DNA of 64,000 bases. Source: Methanobrevibacter arboriphilus JCM 13429 = DSM 1125. Its GTDB lineage: Archaea > Methanobacteriota > Methanobacteria > Methanobacteriales > Methanobacteriaceae. How positions within the stretch are numbered: the first letter of the stretch is position 1; the number at the start of each line of letters is the position of its first letter. Below the pieces are notes generated by a model. The model was given only the letters and a program-made list of their open reading frames with translations, was not told where the DNA came from and did not search any database. A program made the position numbers and the translations under genes. The stretch is from contig NZ_JXMW01000002.1 in NCBI RefSeq assembly GCF_002072215.1, forward strand, positions 1 to 64,000, given 5' to 3'. Below are positions 54,006 through 63,790 of this stretch, piece after piece.

Positions 54006-54044
54006 ACAAAAAAATAAAAAATAATAGGTGTTAAAACACCTATT
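54006..54044 (-). terminator. Intrinsic-type terminator of the mcr operon, containing the mcrA stop codon
   Basis: AATAGGTGTT-TT-AACACCTATT (54023-54044, minus strand) is a perfect 10-bp stem followed by ATTTTTTATTTTTTTG. The mcrA stop TAG (54040-54042) lies in the first arm, so a ribosome at the stop would block the hairpin. Confidence 0.8.
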
Positions 54045-55692
54045 TAGCCGGTATAATTAGAGATCTTTCACCATCTGGCATAAATTCTCTTAATGCACCT
54101 TTTGCAATTTCAGCACGAGGTTGGGAGAAGTCGAAACTTAAGTTTTGATCAGCAAATGCAATTTTAACCAATGGGTTAAATGCAAATGCATCTCCACGAG
54201 CTGAATGAGGAGCTTGAGAAATACCTGCGTATTCACCTTGGTGTCCTACATTCATTGCATAGTTAGGATAGTTTGGCCCTCTCATTTCAACTGGTAATCC
54301 TTCGTCATTTCTTATAGAGAATACGTTGGATGCACCACATTGATCTTGTAAATCGTAACCATAGAATCCTAATCTAGAGTGTTGTTCTTTGTGTAAGTAC
54401 ATAGATAAATACCATGCGCTTAAACCAGTTTGGGAATTTCCAGTAGCGAAAGCTGTTGCACAACCAGCAGCGGCTGAAACAACAGATGCTCTTTGAGAAC
54501 CACCGAATTGGGTTTCAAGTAATGCAGGATATTCTTCGTATTGTTCTAATCCATAGAAAGTTACTTCAGAACCTACATCAAGAACAGTGTCCATGTTGTT
54601 TGGAGCTTCACATATTCCAAATTTGTCTTCGACATATTCTTTACCATAATATAAGAAATCGTCAAGAATATTGTCAGTGTAAGCTGCAGATGCGTATTGG
54701 GTAAATCCAACACCACCAGACATGTAAGAACCTAACCAAATTTGGTCGTATAAAGCAGCTCCAGCAGCTACTACATCTAAAGCAGATCTAACTGGATCTT
54801 CAGGGTTAACTCTTGTAGATTGAACCATATCAGCTAAGAAACCAAATGCAATTCCACCAGGTTCATTTTCTGCTCTTGCTCTTCTAACTGGTAAGTAAGT
54901 ACCCATATGTATAACTTCTGCATGTTTAGATGCGTAAGCGAAGTCACCAGTAGCTCCTTCACCAGCACATTGATTATAAGCAGAAATCATTGACATACCA
55001 ATTTGCATAGCAGACCATCTGGAGGTAGTACCACCATCACAAACTCTTCCAACAATAGTTGGAATTCTTACAGCTTGCCATACTTTATCACCAACTTCAG
55101 CTTTTAAAGCTTCAGCTTGGTCTTCTGGGAACTCTTTGTTAATGTCTAAAACAAATGCACTGTCAATTTCATCAGCTAATTCATCATCACCAGTGAATAC
55201 TTTTACATAACTGTCAGCTACGAGTGATGGGTTAGTTTCAACCATGTGCTCTTGTACAACAGCAGCACCAGGCATAGCGTGGTTAACAGTCTCTAAATAT
55301 TCAGTAATTGTTTCAGGAGTAACTTCCATACCTAATCTTTTTTCAAGAACATTATGTGCAGTATTTAATCCTACAATAACAGTTCTTCTGATGTCATCCC
55401 ACATTTGTTGGATAGCAGCATTATTGACAAAATGGAAATCATCCCCTTCAACATAAGTGTCAGTTGTAGATACTTGGTAAGGCATTAATGCTCTTTGTCC
55501 TAATGGAGAACCTACATCTGGGTTATATTGAGGAATACCTCTTTTTTCGGCAATTTCTTTACCTGCGTTAGCAAATTCAGTTTTCCTTTCAGATTGTTTC
55601 CATCCACCTAAATTATAAAAAGTAGTGGTTTTTTCTTCAGGATCTTCTTTGAATTTTTTATTTAATGCTTCGATAAACTTTTTATCAGCCAT
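54040..55692 (-). CDS. mcrA: Methyl-coenzyme M reductase alpha subunit
   Basis: 550 residues; catalyses methane release from methyl-coenzyme M and coenzyme B. Numbering matches the Methanothermobacter enzyme exactly: Gln147 (F430 nickel ligand), His257, Arg271, Gln400, Gly445 and Cys452 (modified residues), and [13 protein letters not shown] around the thioglycine. Position in mcrBDCGA, with mcrC and mcrD, and followed by mtr, marks it as isoenzyme I. AAGGAGAGGAG precedes the ATG. Confidence 0.99.
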   Translation of the reverse strand: MADKKFIEALNKKFKEDPEEKTTTFYNLGGWKQSERKTEFANAGKEIAEKRGIPQYNPDVGSPLGQRALMPYQVSTTDTYVEGDDFHFVNNAAIQQMWDDIRRTVIVGLNTAHNVLEKRLGMEVTPETITEYLETVNHAMPGAAVVQEHMVETNPSLVADSYVKVFTGDDELADEIDSAFVLDINKEFPEDQAEALKAEVGDKVWQAVRIPTIVGRVCDGGTTSRWSAMQIGMSMISAYNQCAGEGATGDFAYASKHAEVIHMGTYLPVRRARAENEPGGIAFGFLADMVQSTRVNPEDPVRSALDVVAAGAALYDQIWLGSYMSGGVGFTQYASAAYTDNILDDFLYYGKEYVEDKFGICEAPNNMDTVLDVGSEVTFYGLEQYEEYPALLETQFGGSQRASVVSAAAGCATAFATGNSQTGLSAWYLSMYLHKEQHSRLGFYGYDLQDQCGASNVFSIRNDEGLPVEMRGPNYPNYAMNVGHQGEYAGISQAPHSARGDAFAFNPLVKIAFADQNLSFDFSQPRAEIAKGALREFMPDGERSLIIPAK

Positions 55693-55707
55693 ATTAATCT
55701 CCTCTCC

Positions 55708-56457
55708 TTATTCTGGACAGAATCCACCTTCGGATCTTGAGACGTGTATTCTTTGTAATATTTCTACAGCGTCTTTATCGTCCTTATAAGCTTCACCATC
55801 TACTCTGTAAATAGTGGTCTTCTTCATTAAAGTTTCTTCATCTAATGGCTCACCGAGTACAACAGGTTCATCAAGTTCTTTACCAATTTGGTCCTTTACC
55901 ATTTCGATTTTTCCAGTTTCTTTGTTTAATAATTGTCTTCTTAACATATCAAACATTACACCATCTTCATCGAGTCTTAAAGAGTGACCATGAACAGATT
56001 TACCTCTGATTCCAGATCTTGCTGGATCAAAGTATTCGGTTTCTAATAATTCTTTTGATATTTTTTCGAGATCTCTTTCTCTTGCTTCGATAATTTGTCT
56101 TCCAGACAAAGTACCTGCATCTACTCCTCTGTATCTGTTTAAGTAAGATCTAGATCTTAAATAAGGTTGAGCAGGAGCAAAATACATTGAGTCTACAAAT
56201 TGAATATATCTAACTCTGTCCCCAGCTTTTGCACCATCGATTGGTTCTACTAATTCTCTAATAATGTCCTCAGGCTCATCCATTTCATCTAATGGTGGGT
56301 GAACACTTTTATATTCTTCACCTGGAGCTCTGTGACCTAATACTTTTACTACGCCTTCATCAGATATTTCTCTTAGTTTTTCTAACTCATAATCAGGGTC
56401 AGAAAAATTTCTTCTATTTTGAGCTACCTGAGAAGTTCCTGGATAATATTGTGCCAT
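55708..56457 (-). CDS. mcrG: Methyl-coenzyme M reductase gamma subunit
   Basis: 249 residues; third structural subunit of MCR. Opens AQYYPGTSQVAQNRRNFSDP and has LSDEDVVKVLGHRAPGEEY-like LREISDEGVVKVLGHRAPGEEY, then GKSVHGHSLRLDEDGVMFD near the active-site channel. It overlaps the upstream gene's end region: its ribosome binding site (AGGAGGTG) lies in the last codons of mcrC. Confidence 0.98.
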   Translation of the reverse strand: MAQYYPGTSQVAQNRRNFSDPDYELEKLREISDEGVVKVLGHRAPGEEYKSVHPPLDEMDEPEDIIRELVEPIDGAKAGDRVRYIQFVDSMYFAPAQPYLRSRSYLNRYRGVDAGTLSGRQIIEARERDLEKISKELLETEYFDPARSGIRGKSVHGHSLRLDEDGVMFDMLRRQLLNKETGKIEMVKDQIGKELDEPVVLGEPLDEETLMKKTTIYRVDGEAYKDDKDAVEILQRIHVSRSEGGFCPE

Positions 56458-56460
56458 AAA

Positions 56461-57063
56461 TCATGCACCTCCTAATGCTAACTTAACTTTTCTAATAATC
56501 TCATCTAATTTTTCTTGGGAACATGTTTCTCCCCTAATAACACCACTAACAATATCAAGAATTTTACCCTTAGTTTTAACTCCTTCATTAGCCTCATCAG
56601 GCATGACACGAGAGGTTTTAACACCAATTTTAGCAAAATCTTCAAAATCGACAGGATATTCACAAATAATAACACAAGGACAATTGACATTACGAAGTAT
56701 TAACCTCGCCTTGTAAATAATATGATTTTTAACTCCTCCAAGATGAATGACCAGTAACCTGAATTGTGACATTTGATCAACTTCTTTATCAGTTAAACCA
56801 AATCCCCCACTTGCACCTGGAGCATCAGATGGAGTACCTGCACCAGCATTAAGTATCATTGTACTAGTTAAAACATTAGCTTCGCGAAGTGCAAAGGTTA
56901 TTTCACAAACAGGTTTTGTGATATGCCTTCTTCCAGGAGACATAGCTACTGCAAGAACATCACTTCCACATTCTGCAAAAGTTCCTCTTTGAGCTATTCC
57001 TCCACCTTCACCAAGGCCCATTGTTTCACGACAATCAACAACATGGGTACAACGTCCAATCAT
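56461..57063 (-). CDS. mcrC: Methyl-coenzyme M reductase operon protein C
   Basis: 200 residues. McrC takes part in the ATP-driven activation of MCR. It begins [21 protein letters not shown] and contains [28 protein letters not shown] 57063 is preferred over ATG 57072, because AAGGATGA falls 5 nt before the former and touches the latter. Confidence 0.95.
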   Translation of the reverse strand: MIGRCTHVVDCRETMGLGEGGGIAQRGTFAECGSDVLAVAMSPGRRHITKPVCEITFALREANVLTSTMILNAGAGTPSDAPGASGGFGLTDKEVDQMSQFRLLVIHLGGVKNHIIYKARLILRNVNCPCVIICEYPVDFEDFAKIGVKTSRVMPDEANEGVKTKGKILDIVSGVIRGETCSQEKLDEIIRKVKLALGGA

Positions 57064-57163
57064 CTTATTCATCCTTATTATATATTATTTATCCTTATTA
57101 TTGATCATTAATTGATATCATAGTATATGAAATATTTCAATAAGATCCTTTTAAATAAGATTC

Positions 57164-57610
57164 TCAATCCTTATCTTTTTTTATGATAGTTACTCTGTCT
57201 GCGAGCTTAGCTGATTGATCAGTCATTCCAATTAACTCTTCAGGAATGTCTGCATCACCATATTTAATGTTATCAGAAACAGTCTTCTGAGTTCTGATGT
57301 ATTTTCCAATGTTTATATCAAATCCAAAAGGAAGATATTCATTGCATATTTCCCTTATATCATCAATAGTGGATTCATTTGAAATTTCAACAAAAATACG
57401 GCCAGTTTTAACTTTAAGCTCAAGTTCTTTACCATTGACTGTAATTTTTCTTCTATCAACATATCGTGGATCTTCGTTAGGGTCTTCAGGAGGGAGTCTT
57501 GGTCCTTGAATAACTGTTCTTTTAACATCATCAAGACTTTCAATACCATTCAACAACTTTTCAGTTGTATCTGCTCCTAAAACTCTATGTGGAAATACTT
57601 CTATGTCCAT
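57164..57610 (-). CDS. mcrD: Methyl-coenzyme M reductase operon protein D
   Basis: 148 residues. McrD is a small soluble protein that binds apo-MCR and may aid cofactor insertion. Recognisable by [37 protein letters not shown] and [19 protein letters not shown]. About 90 bp separate it from mcrC. Confidence 0.95.
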   Translation of the reverse strand: MDIEVFPHRVLGADTTEKLLNGIESLDDVKRTVIQGPRLPPEDPNEDPRYVDRRKITVNGKELELKVKTGRIFVEISNESTIDDIREICNEYLPFGFDINIGKYIRTQKTVSDNIKYGDADIPEELIGMTDQSAKLADRVTIIKKDKD

Positions 57611-57767
57611 TTATAATTATCCCCATTAAATTAGTATGATTATATGATTAATCTTTTAGTATATCTAAATAATTTATCTTAAATATTGAATCTAAATCAT
57701 AAATATCGAATTTAAATAATTCATTTAAATATTTTATAATTAATTAACCACAAAAACATGCAAGATT

Positions 57768-59099
57768 TTAGATGTCACCTTTTATGTCTGCAGCTGCTTC
57801 CACTACATATTTTAATGGTTCTCTGAATTCATCAACACTACTGAATACTTCTTTAATTAATCCAGAAGTAGCTTCAGGTGAGAAAAGCTGAGTACCTGCG
57901 TCAAGACACATTGCAGCTACAACACAAGGGATACAGAATCCTTTACTATGTCTGGTTACAACGTGGTTACCGTTAAAGAGACCTGGGCCTCCTCCACCAT
58001 AAATAGAGTGACTAAAGAATGAAAATCCTACAGCTACCCCTTCAGCTCTACCGAAATCTACACCAGGAAGACCAGTTGCAAATTCAAGAGAGTCATTGAA
58101 ATACAAAATTGAAGATGGTACACCCTGAGCAGCTCTAGCAGCACCTACATTTACTATAGTTGCAGCAGTAGCTCCAGCAGCAGCATAAGCATTCCATTTA
58201 GCTAAATCGTTAGTTTCATAAACATTGAAACCATTTAAATCTTTTTCTACACTAACAACACTATCAGTAGTAGCTCTAGCAACAGTATCATTCATAACAG
58301 AACCAACAGTTCCTTCTTTAGCACTATCTTTAACTAAATCTAAAACAATATTGTCTGCGTTCATTCCTTGATAAGCTAATCCTAATAAGTGCATTCTTTC
58401 AAATGCTCCAATAGCATCACCCATTTCAAACATAGCAGTTTGTTCTAAGATACTGGAAAGTGCAGTTCCTTGTAATGTGTTTTTTAATGTAGCAGCAGCT
58501 ACGTGGTTAGCCATAATATTTCTTAAAGCATAACCTGGACCTTCAAGCTTTTGAGGAATATCTAACATAGTTGCAATGTTAGAACCCATGTAATCAACAG
58601 ACTGAGGATATCTTCCAAGAATTGCAGCTTTTACCATGTTAGCATCATACATACTAATATCAAATTGTTTAATAATAGCTTGTACTAATGCAGTTGCAGT
58701 AGATAAGGTTGCTACAGAATATTCAGCAGCAGATTCTAATCTTGCAGTTGGTATTTGAACTAAAATCCTCTTTCCACCAGAAAGAAGCTCTACATTTGTA
58801 TCATCGTCATCAGTTACTTGAACCATTTCTTTTAAAGCAGATGCAATAGCTTGAGCATTGCCAGTAATATCTAGGTCCATTTCTCTTCCTAAAATCTTAG
58901 ATCCTGCTCCACCGACAGATGCAGATCTTAAGGAATTTTCAATACCTTCTAAGTTTACAGCTACGGTCCTTTTTACACCACTAACGATGCTTTTTATTGC
59001 AGGGTTCCGTAGTGGGCTTAAGGCTTCGATAGGTACATCAGATTCAACTAATGACCCTCTATCGTCGTATAAATCGACTTTATCATCAAACTTCGCCAT
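57768..59099 (-). CDS. mcrB: Methyl-coenzyme M reductase beta subunit
   Basis: 443 residues, first gene of the operon. Opens [20 protein letters not shown]; conserved parts include [20 protein letters not shown] and the active-site [20 protein letters not shown] (about 365-384), where Tyr367 and neighbours line the coenzyme B channel. GGAGGGAAA precedes the ATG. Confidence 0.99.
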   Translation of the reverse strand: MAKFDDKVDLYDDRGSLVESDVPIEALSPLRNPAIKSIVSGVKRTVAVNLEGIENSLRSASVGGAGSKILGREMDLDITGNAQAIASALKEMVQVTDDDDTNVELLSGGKRILVQIPTARLESAAEYSVATLSTATALVQAIIKQFDISMYDANMVKAAILGRYPQSVDYMGSNIATMLDIPQKLEGPGYALRNIMANHVAAATLKNTLQGTALSSILEQTAMFEMGDAIGAFERMHLLGLAYQGMNADNIVLDLVKDSAKEGTVGSVMNDTVARATTDSVVSVEKDLNGFNVYETNDLAKWNAYAAAGATAATIVNVGAARAAQGVPSSILYFNDSLEFATGLPGVDFGRAEGVAVGFSFFSHSIYGGGGPGLFNGNHVVTRHSKGFCIPCVVAAMCLDAGTQLFSPEATSGLIKEVFSSVDEFREPLKYVVEAAADIKGDI

Positions 59100-59141
59100 T
59101 TTTTCCCTCCTAACTAAATATAGTTATTAATATACCTCTCT

Positions 59142-59199
59142 AATACAAACGGTCATTTTTAAGTTTGTATTGAGTAAGCTCATTTGCAGTTTTTTGCAA
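59142..59199 (-). promoter_or_regulatory. Structured 5' leader of the mcr operon (two hairpins)
   Basis: AATACAAAC at 59142-59150 pairs perfectly with GTTTGTATT at 59163-59171 (9-bp stem, 12-nt loop), about 43 nt before mcrB. A second, weaker hairpin, TTGCA/TGCAA, lies at 59184-59199. Confidence 0.5.
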
Positions 59200-59237
59200 T
59201 AACTAGCTATTTGGTATACGAATTTTAATTTGATTAA

Positions 59238-59251
59238 TATATATTATAAAC
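59238..59251 (-). promoter_or_regulatory. Probable TATA box of the mcr operon
   Basis: Minus-strand GTTTATAATATATA is the best TATA match upstream of mcrB. It predicts transcription from about 59215-59220 and a leader of about 115-120 nt that contains the two hairpins. Confidence 0.5.
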
Positions 59252-59916
59252 ATTATTTTTGAATGCAAATAGCAAAGCTTATAAAGGAGAAGGAAACCAG
59301 CATTTTTTAAGAATCCTATAACAGAAAGTAATACTTTTTTAAATGAATAAAAAAGAGTTTTAACAATTTTAAAAAACATAAAAATGATTTTAAAATAATA
59401 ATTAGACATTAAAATACTTTAAATAGTAAAAATAGAATTATTAAACTAGGGATTATTAAAAAAACCATTAAAATCATTTTAAATAAAAATATGTTAAAAT
59501 AATGAAAAATAAGACTATATAAATAGACAAAATATTAAAAAATATTAAAAATAATGTAAATATTATATAAAAATGATTTAAAAATTAAAATAATATTAAA
59601 TTAGATAATGAAATAATAAAAATTTTATAATTTCAATAAGTAATAATAATCATTGGATAAAAACTAAGGGTGTTTTGATATTATTTATTATTTTATTATA
59701 ATATTTTATAATATATTATTATAATATTCTATAATATTTTTTCAATATATTTTTTATTATAATAATATAATTATTATAATAAATATAATTTTAAGGAATA
59801 ATATTGAAGAGTAATTTAAAGAGCAATTTAAAGAATAATTTAAAAATAATTTAAAAAATAATTTTAAAAAAATAGTATAAAAAATTCAATCAAATACTAA
59901 AAATAAAAAAGATACT
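59252..59916. other. 665-bp AT-rich spacer between mmp10 and the mcr promoter
   Basis: No credible gene. From 59690 to 59790 it consists of TATAATATTTTATAATAT-type words that can form many hairpins; 59815-59870 has AATTTAAAGAGCAATTTAAAGAA words with a period of about 12-15 bp. T-runs after the mmp10 stop may end its transcript. Confidence 0.45.
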
Positions 59917-61170
59917 TCAAGTCTTTTTCATTTTCATACCAAAAAAGTTAATAGCCTCAACTAAATCTCTAAATAATTCAATTTCCTTTTCAATTACATT
60001 TTCTTCAGTTAAAGTTCCACTCATTTCTCCATCAACAGACAATTTTTCAGGACCTCTACCAACTACCCTCTCAATACCATCAGAACTAAAAATTTTCTCT
60101 GCATCAATTTGATGGACAAAACATCTGCCCGGAATTATAACTGTATCTTTTACATCAGATAAATCTAAATCTTCTAAATCATCCTTTGTAATTAAGCAAG
60201 CAATATCTTTTTTAGTTGCAACAACATTAACATCATTAGTATCTAATTTATCGAATATTTTTTCAATATAAGGTGCAGCTATTTTAGATGTTACAATTGT
60301 AGCTTCACCAGTTATATCTTGAATAAATTGAAGATAGACCTCATTTTCATTTTTTGATAGTGCGAATGGAGCACCAGTATCTGGATCTGAAACAGGAGTT
60401 CCAGTAACTCGAATATTATATTCTTTATTTATACTTTCTACAAGCTTTTGAAACTCATCAATACTTGTGGAGTTTATACCTTTTATAACAGGTTCATTAC
60501 CTAAAATTAAGCCTTCATTTGTAGTATTAGCAAAACGCATAAGAATCAAAGCTTTTGCACCCCAACTTTCAAGATCTTCACAAGTTTGATGTAAAATATC
60601 TCCATCATTTACACCAGGAATAATAACTGTAGCTGCATGAAGATCAGTACTTTCAGCAAAGATTTTTGCTGCTTTAATAGATTCTTCAGGATTAGGATCT
60701 TTCATCCAATCTGCTCGAAGTTCAGGATTAGAAGCGAACAATGTATATGTAACTTCATCTACTCCATGATTTATCAATCGAGTAGCCATCTCTGCATCAT
60801 CAATACCTTTTCCACTTGTATAACCAAGATGCATAGGTATATCAAATTGTTTTAAAGTTCCAGTTAGCTCCTCTAGATGAGGATAACAGCTGACATCTCC
60901 CCCACCACTAATATTGACCTTAAGATTACTATCATTAGGATTAGTCATCATTAAAGTAGTCTGAATCTCATTTACAACAAAAAAAGGCATTTTGAATTCA
61001 TTTTTAGTTTCACTAACACCTTCACTACAATTAGAGCATCCAACTTTACCTGGAGAACACTTAGAACATCCTAAAGGTTCAATAGATTTTACTTTCCTAA
61101 AATAACAATATTTACAGAATCCTCGACAGTCTTTTCCTGGAATCCCGCCAACATCAGCTACAATTTGCAT
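59917..61170 (-). CDS. mmp10: Mmp10, radical SAM methyltransferase of the McrA arginine
   Basis: 417 residues. Mmp10 is a B12-dependent radical SAM enzyme that methylates the conserved arginine of McrA (Arg271 here). The cluster motif is DCRGFCKYCYFRKVK (Cys15, Cys19, Cys22), and a second cysteine set, CSKCSPGKVGCSNC (about 35-48), follows. Conserved barrel parts include NISGGGDVSCYPHL, TSGKGIDD and VIIPGVNDG. A C-terminal domain has IIPGRCFVHQIDAEKIF. It lies directly upstream of mcrBDCGA, its substrate's operon. No ribosome binding site; a TATA box 25 nt before the ATG suggests a leaderless mRNA. Confidence 0.93.
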   Translation of the reverse strand: MQIVADVGGIPGKDCRGFCKYCYFRKVKSIEPLGCSKCSPGKVGCSNCSEGVSETKNEFKMPFFVVNEIQTTLMMTNPNDSNLKVNISGGGDVSCYPHLEELTGTLKQFDIPMHLGYTSGKGIDDAEMATRLINHGVDEVTYTLFASNPELRADWMKDPNPEESIKAAKIFAESTDLHAATVIIPGVNDGDILHQTCEDLESWGAKALILMRFANTTNEGLILGNEPVIKGINSTSIDEFQKLVESINKEYNIRVTGTPVSDPDTGAPFALSKNENEVYLQFIQDITGEATIVTSKIAAPYIEKIFDKLDTNDVNVVATKKDIACLITKDDLEDLDLSDVKDTVIIPGRCFVHQIDAEKIFSSDGIERVVGRGPEKLSVDGEMSGTLTEENVIEKEIELFRDLVEAINFFGMKMKKT

Positions 61171-61188
61171 ATTAATACTATTTTTTTT

Positions 61189-61200
61189 ATACTATAAAAA
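61189..61200 (-). promoter_or_regulatory. TATA box of mmp10; leaderless transcript
   Basis: Minus-strand TTTTTATAGTAT is centred about 25 nt before ATG 61170, where transcription would begin at or next to the start codon. Confidence 0.55.
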
Positions 61201-61388
61201 TCTTTTTGGTTATAAAAAAGAGTATTAAAAAGAAAAAAATAATGAAATAAATAAGGAAATAAAAAATAAAGTAAGGAAATGAAGAAAAAATAAAGAAAAA
61301 AATAAAGAAATAAAGAAATAAAGAAATAAAAATAAAAAATTTTTAATAATTGATAAAAGGTATAAATAATAGATTAATAGCTTTTAAT

Positions 61389-62228
61389 TCAATTATCTGC
61401 TTCATTATATATCAAACCAATTGATCTTGATTGGAATAAAGTCAAGAAAGATGGAACTATTAATAAATAAATAATGAAACCAATTATTGGAATGAAAATA
61501 ATTAGAGCAGCTATAAAAGAAATAACAACTACAATTATATATAGAAGTATGAACCAGACTATATAATCTCCCCAGCCAATTCTAGAAATTGTATCATTTA
61601 TTTCTCTAAATTTAATAATTGAGCCTAATTTACCAGATTCAGCTAATTTTGCCATAGCAATAAATGCAAATAATGAGAATATTACTGATAAAATAGCTGC
61701 TACAGTATTAACGATAGCGACTGCATATCCATTACTAACCATATATCCTGCAGCAATTGAATTAGGTAAATACGCTCCAGTTTGATTATAAATATTTAAA
61801 GATTGATTAATGCTTGCAAATTCAGAAAATACACCTAAAGCATAAGCAAGTATCAAAGTAATAATAACTGGTATTATCATATATACAATGTTTAAAACTA
61901 AAACCTTTAATCCATCAATAATGTTTTCAGACCACTTAAATTCTGGTAAAGATTCTTCTTGCTCATCAATTGCTACATTTTTATTAAAAATAGTTTCTCT
62001 TATTACACTTAGACCATATCCACTATAAATTAAGCCAACAATTATAGCAAAAATTAATGCTATAACAAATATTATAGCTATTGGAATGGCTTGAGCAAAT
62101 ACAAGACTAATTCCAGCAATACTCATTAATATAAATAATCCTATTACTAATAAGCCTAAAATTAATACTTTTCCCCAATCTTTAGTTGGATATTTAAATG
62201 AATTTTTAAATAATTCTGAGATGTTCAT
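61389..62228 (-). CDS. DUF4013 family membrane protein
   Basis: A 279-residue integral membrane protein with about six helices. Family marks are SELFKNSFKYPTKDWGKVLILG at the start, GYGLSVIRETIFN after the second helix, and the terminal SRSIGLIYNEADN. Function unknown. Its two neighbours upstream are paralogues, suggesting local gene duplication. GGTGA lies before the ATG. Confidence 0.85.
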   Translation of the reverse strand: MNISELFKNSFKYPTKDWGKVLILGLLVIGLFILMSIAGISLVFAQAIPIAIIFVIALIFAIIVGLIYSGYGLSVIRETIFNKNVAIDEQEESLPEFKWSENIIDGLKVLVLNIVYMIIPVIITLILAYALGVFSEFASINQSLNIYNQTGAYLPNSIAAGYMVSNGYAVAIVNTVAAILSVIFSLFAFIAMAKLAESGKLGSIIKFREINDTISRIGWGDYIVWFILLYIIVVVISFIAALIIFIPIIGFIIYLLIVPSFLTLFQSRSIGLIYNEADN

Positions 62229-62595
62229 TTTATCACCATAAAGTTATTTGTTATAATCTATTTAATATAATTTATCTAATTTATTTAATATATAATCTAA
62301 TAAATTTAGTCTAATAATAAATTGTTTAATAAATAAGCTGTTATGTTTAATAAATAAACTGTTATTATAGTTATTTTTTAATTATTATTCTAAATATTAC
62401 TAATATTATTTTATTTATTACTAATTATTATATTAGTTATTACTAATTATTATCTTATTTATTAATAATTATTATCTTAGTTATTAATAATTATTATTTT
62501 AATTATTATTTTAATTAGTATCTTAATTAGTATCCTAATTACTGTTTTAATTATCTTTTATAATCATTTTATATCTTCTTTTAATATTAAAAATC
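62229..62595. other. Repeat-rich spacer between DUF4013 genes
   Basis: 367 bp without a gene. AATAAATAAGCTGTTAT is repeated with a period of about 22 bp near 62330-62370, and TTATTACTAATTATTAT-type words repeat with a period of about 26 bp from 62400 to 62510. Confidence 0.5.
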
Positions 62596-63405
62596 CTAAG
62601 TATTTCTAATTTTAGATTTTTTATAAATTAAACCTATACTTCTACCATAAAAAATTGTCATAAATGGTAAAATTACTAAAAATAATATTATCATACCTAA
62701 AAATGGAATAATCGAAATTATAAATCCCACAAACAAAATAAACAGTAAAATAAAAAATAATATTAGTAATAAAAGTATATATTTACCCCAAGATATTTTT
62801 ACAATATCTGAAAATACTAACTTAAAATTTAATCCATCTTTAATATTACCAGAATCAGCAAACCTTGCAATAGCTATAACCAAAAACAATGTAGAAATAA
62901 TAAGCAAAATAGTAGCGATTATAGGGATTATAACAATATTAGGAATGTTTTCAACCATAAAATAACTTGGAATAGAAGCTTCAATACCAAAATAAAAAAA
63001 TGATGCAAATATTTGAGAAATGATACTATATGCACCAATTAAATAAGCGACAATTAGAACTACTATTGCAGGTATTAAATAATATGCAATAGAAATAATA
63101 AATACTTTAATTCCATCTGAAAGATTTTTTATAATTCTTATTGAAGGAATATCCACATTTCCATCAATAGTACCTTTAATTATAGATATTAAATAACCAA
63201 CAGCTATTAAAACAATGAAAATACCTATAATATTCGAGATAAAATACAAAATCTGAGTTAAAAGCCCATAACCTAAAGCAGTAGTGAGTGAAGGTAAGAG
63301 AGATATAATTGCATCAAAGAAAAATAAAACACCTAAAGTTAATAATTTATCAACATCTTTACTTGGATAGGATAAAGAATCTTTAAAAAGTTCAATAGTC
63401 TTCAT
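62596..63405 (-). CDS. DUF4013 family membrane protein
   Basis: 269 residues, about six helices, same pattern as its neighbour: IELFKDSLSYPSKDVDKLLTLG at the start, YLISIIKGTIDGNVDIPS, ARFADSGNI, and terminal GRSIGLIYKKSK. ATG 63405 has GTGAG upstream; a GTG at 63414 would lie on that site. Function unknown. Confidence 0.85.
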   Translation of the reverse strand: MKTIELFKDSLSYPSKDVDKLLTLGVLFFFDAIISLLPSLTTALGYGLLTQILYFISNIIGIFIVLIAVGYLISIIKGTIDGNVDIPSIRIIKNLSDGIKVFIISIAYYLIPAIVVLIVAYLIGAYSIISQIFASFFYFGIEASIPSYFMVENIPNIVIIPIIATILLIISTLFLVIAIARFADSGNIKDGLNFKLVFSDIVKISWGKYILLLLILFFILLFILFVGFIISIIPFLGMIILFLVILPFMTIFYGRSIGLIYKKSKIRNT

Positions 63406-63790
63406 TTTTCTCACTTACAACTATAAAAATCAATTTTTAATATTTAACTAGTAAAAATCGTAACTAGTAAACAATACTTACCAGTAAAACAATACTTATT
63501 AAGTACAATACTTATTAAGTTTATTAATATTAAACTATTTTAAATTATTGTTTTAAAATAATATTATTAAATTTATTTTAAATTAATAATAATTATTAAA
63601 ATAATAATAACTGTTAAAATAATAAAATAATATAATTGTTAAAATAGTAATATTACTGAAAATAGAATAAAAACAAACTAAAAGTAGAATAAAAACAAAA
63701 CAAAAGTAGCATAAAGATTAGAATAAAAAAAAATAAAAGTAGAATAAAAATATAAAAAATAAATTAAAATTTATTCTTTATTATTCTTTA
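63406..63790. other. Spacer between DUF4013 genes
   Basis: 385 bp without a gene. AAAAGTAGAATAAAAA words repeat between 63660 and 63750, and TTATTCTTTA occurs three times in tandem (63771-63800), the last copy containing the stop of the next gene. Confidence 0.5.

Noticed and set aside
59203-59409. 68-codon minus-strand frame upstream of mcrB
   Set aside because: It covers the mcr promoter and leader, has no ribosome binding site and no conserved features.
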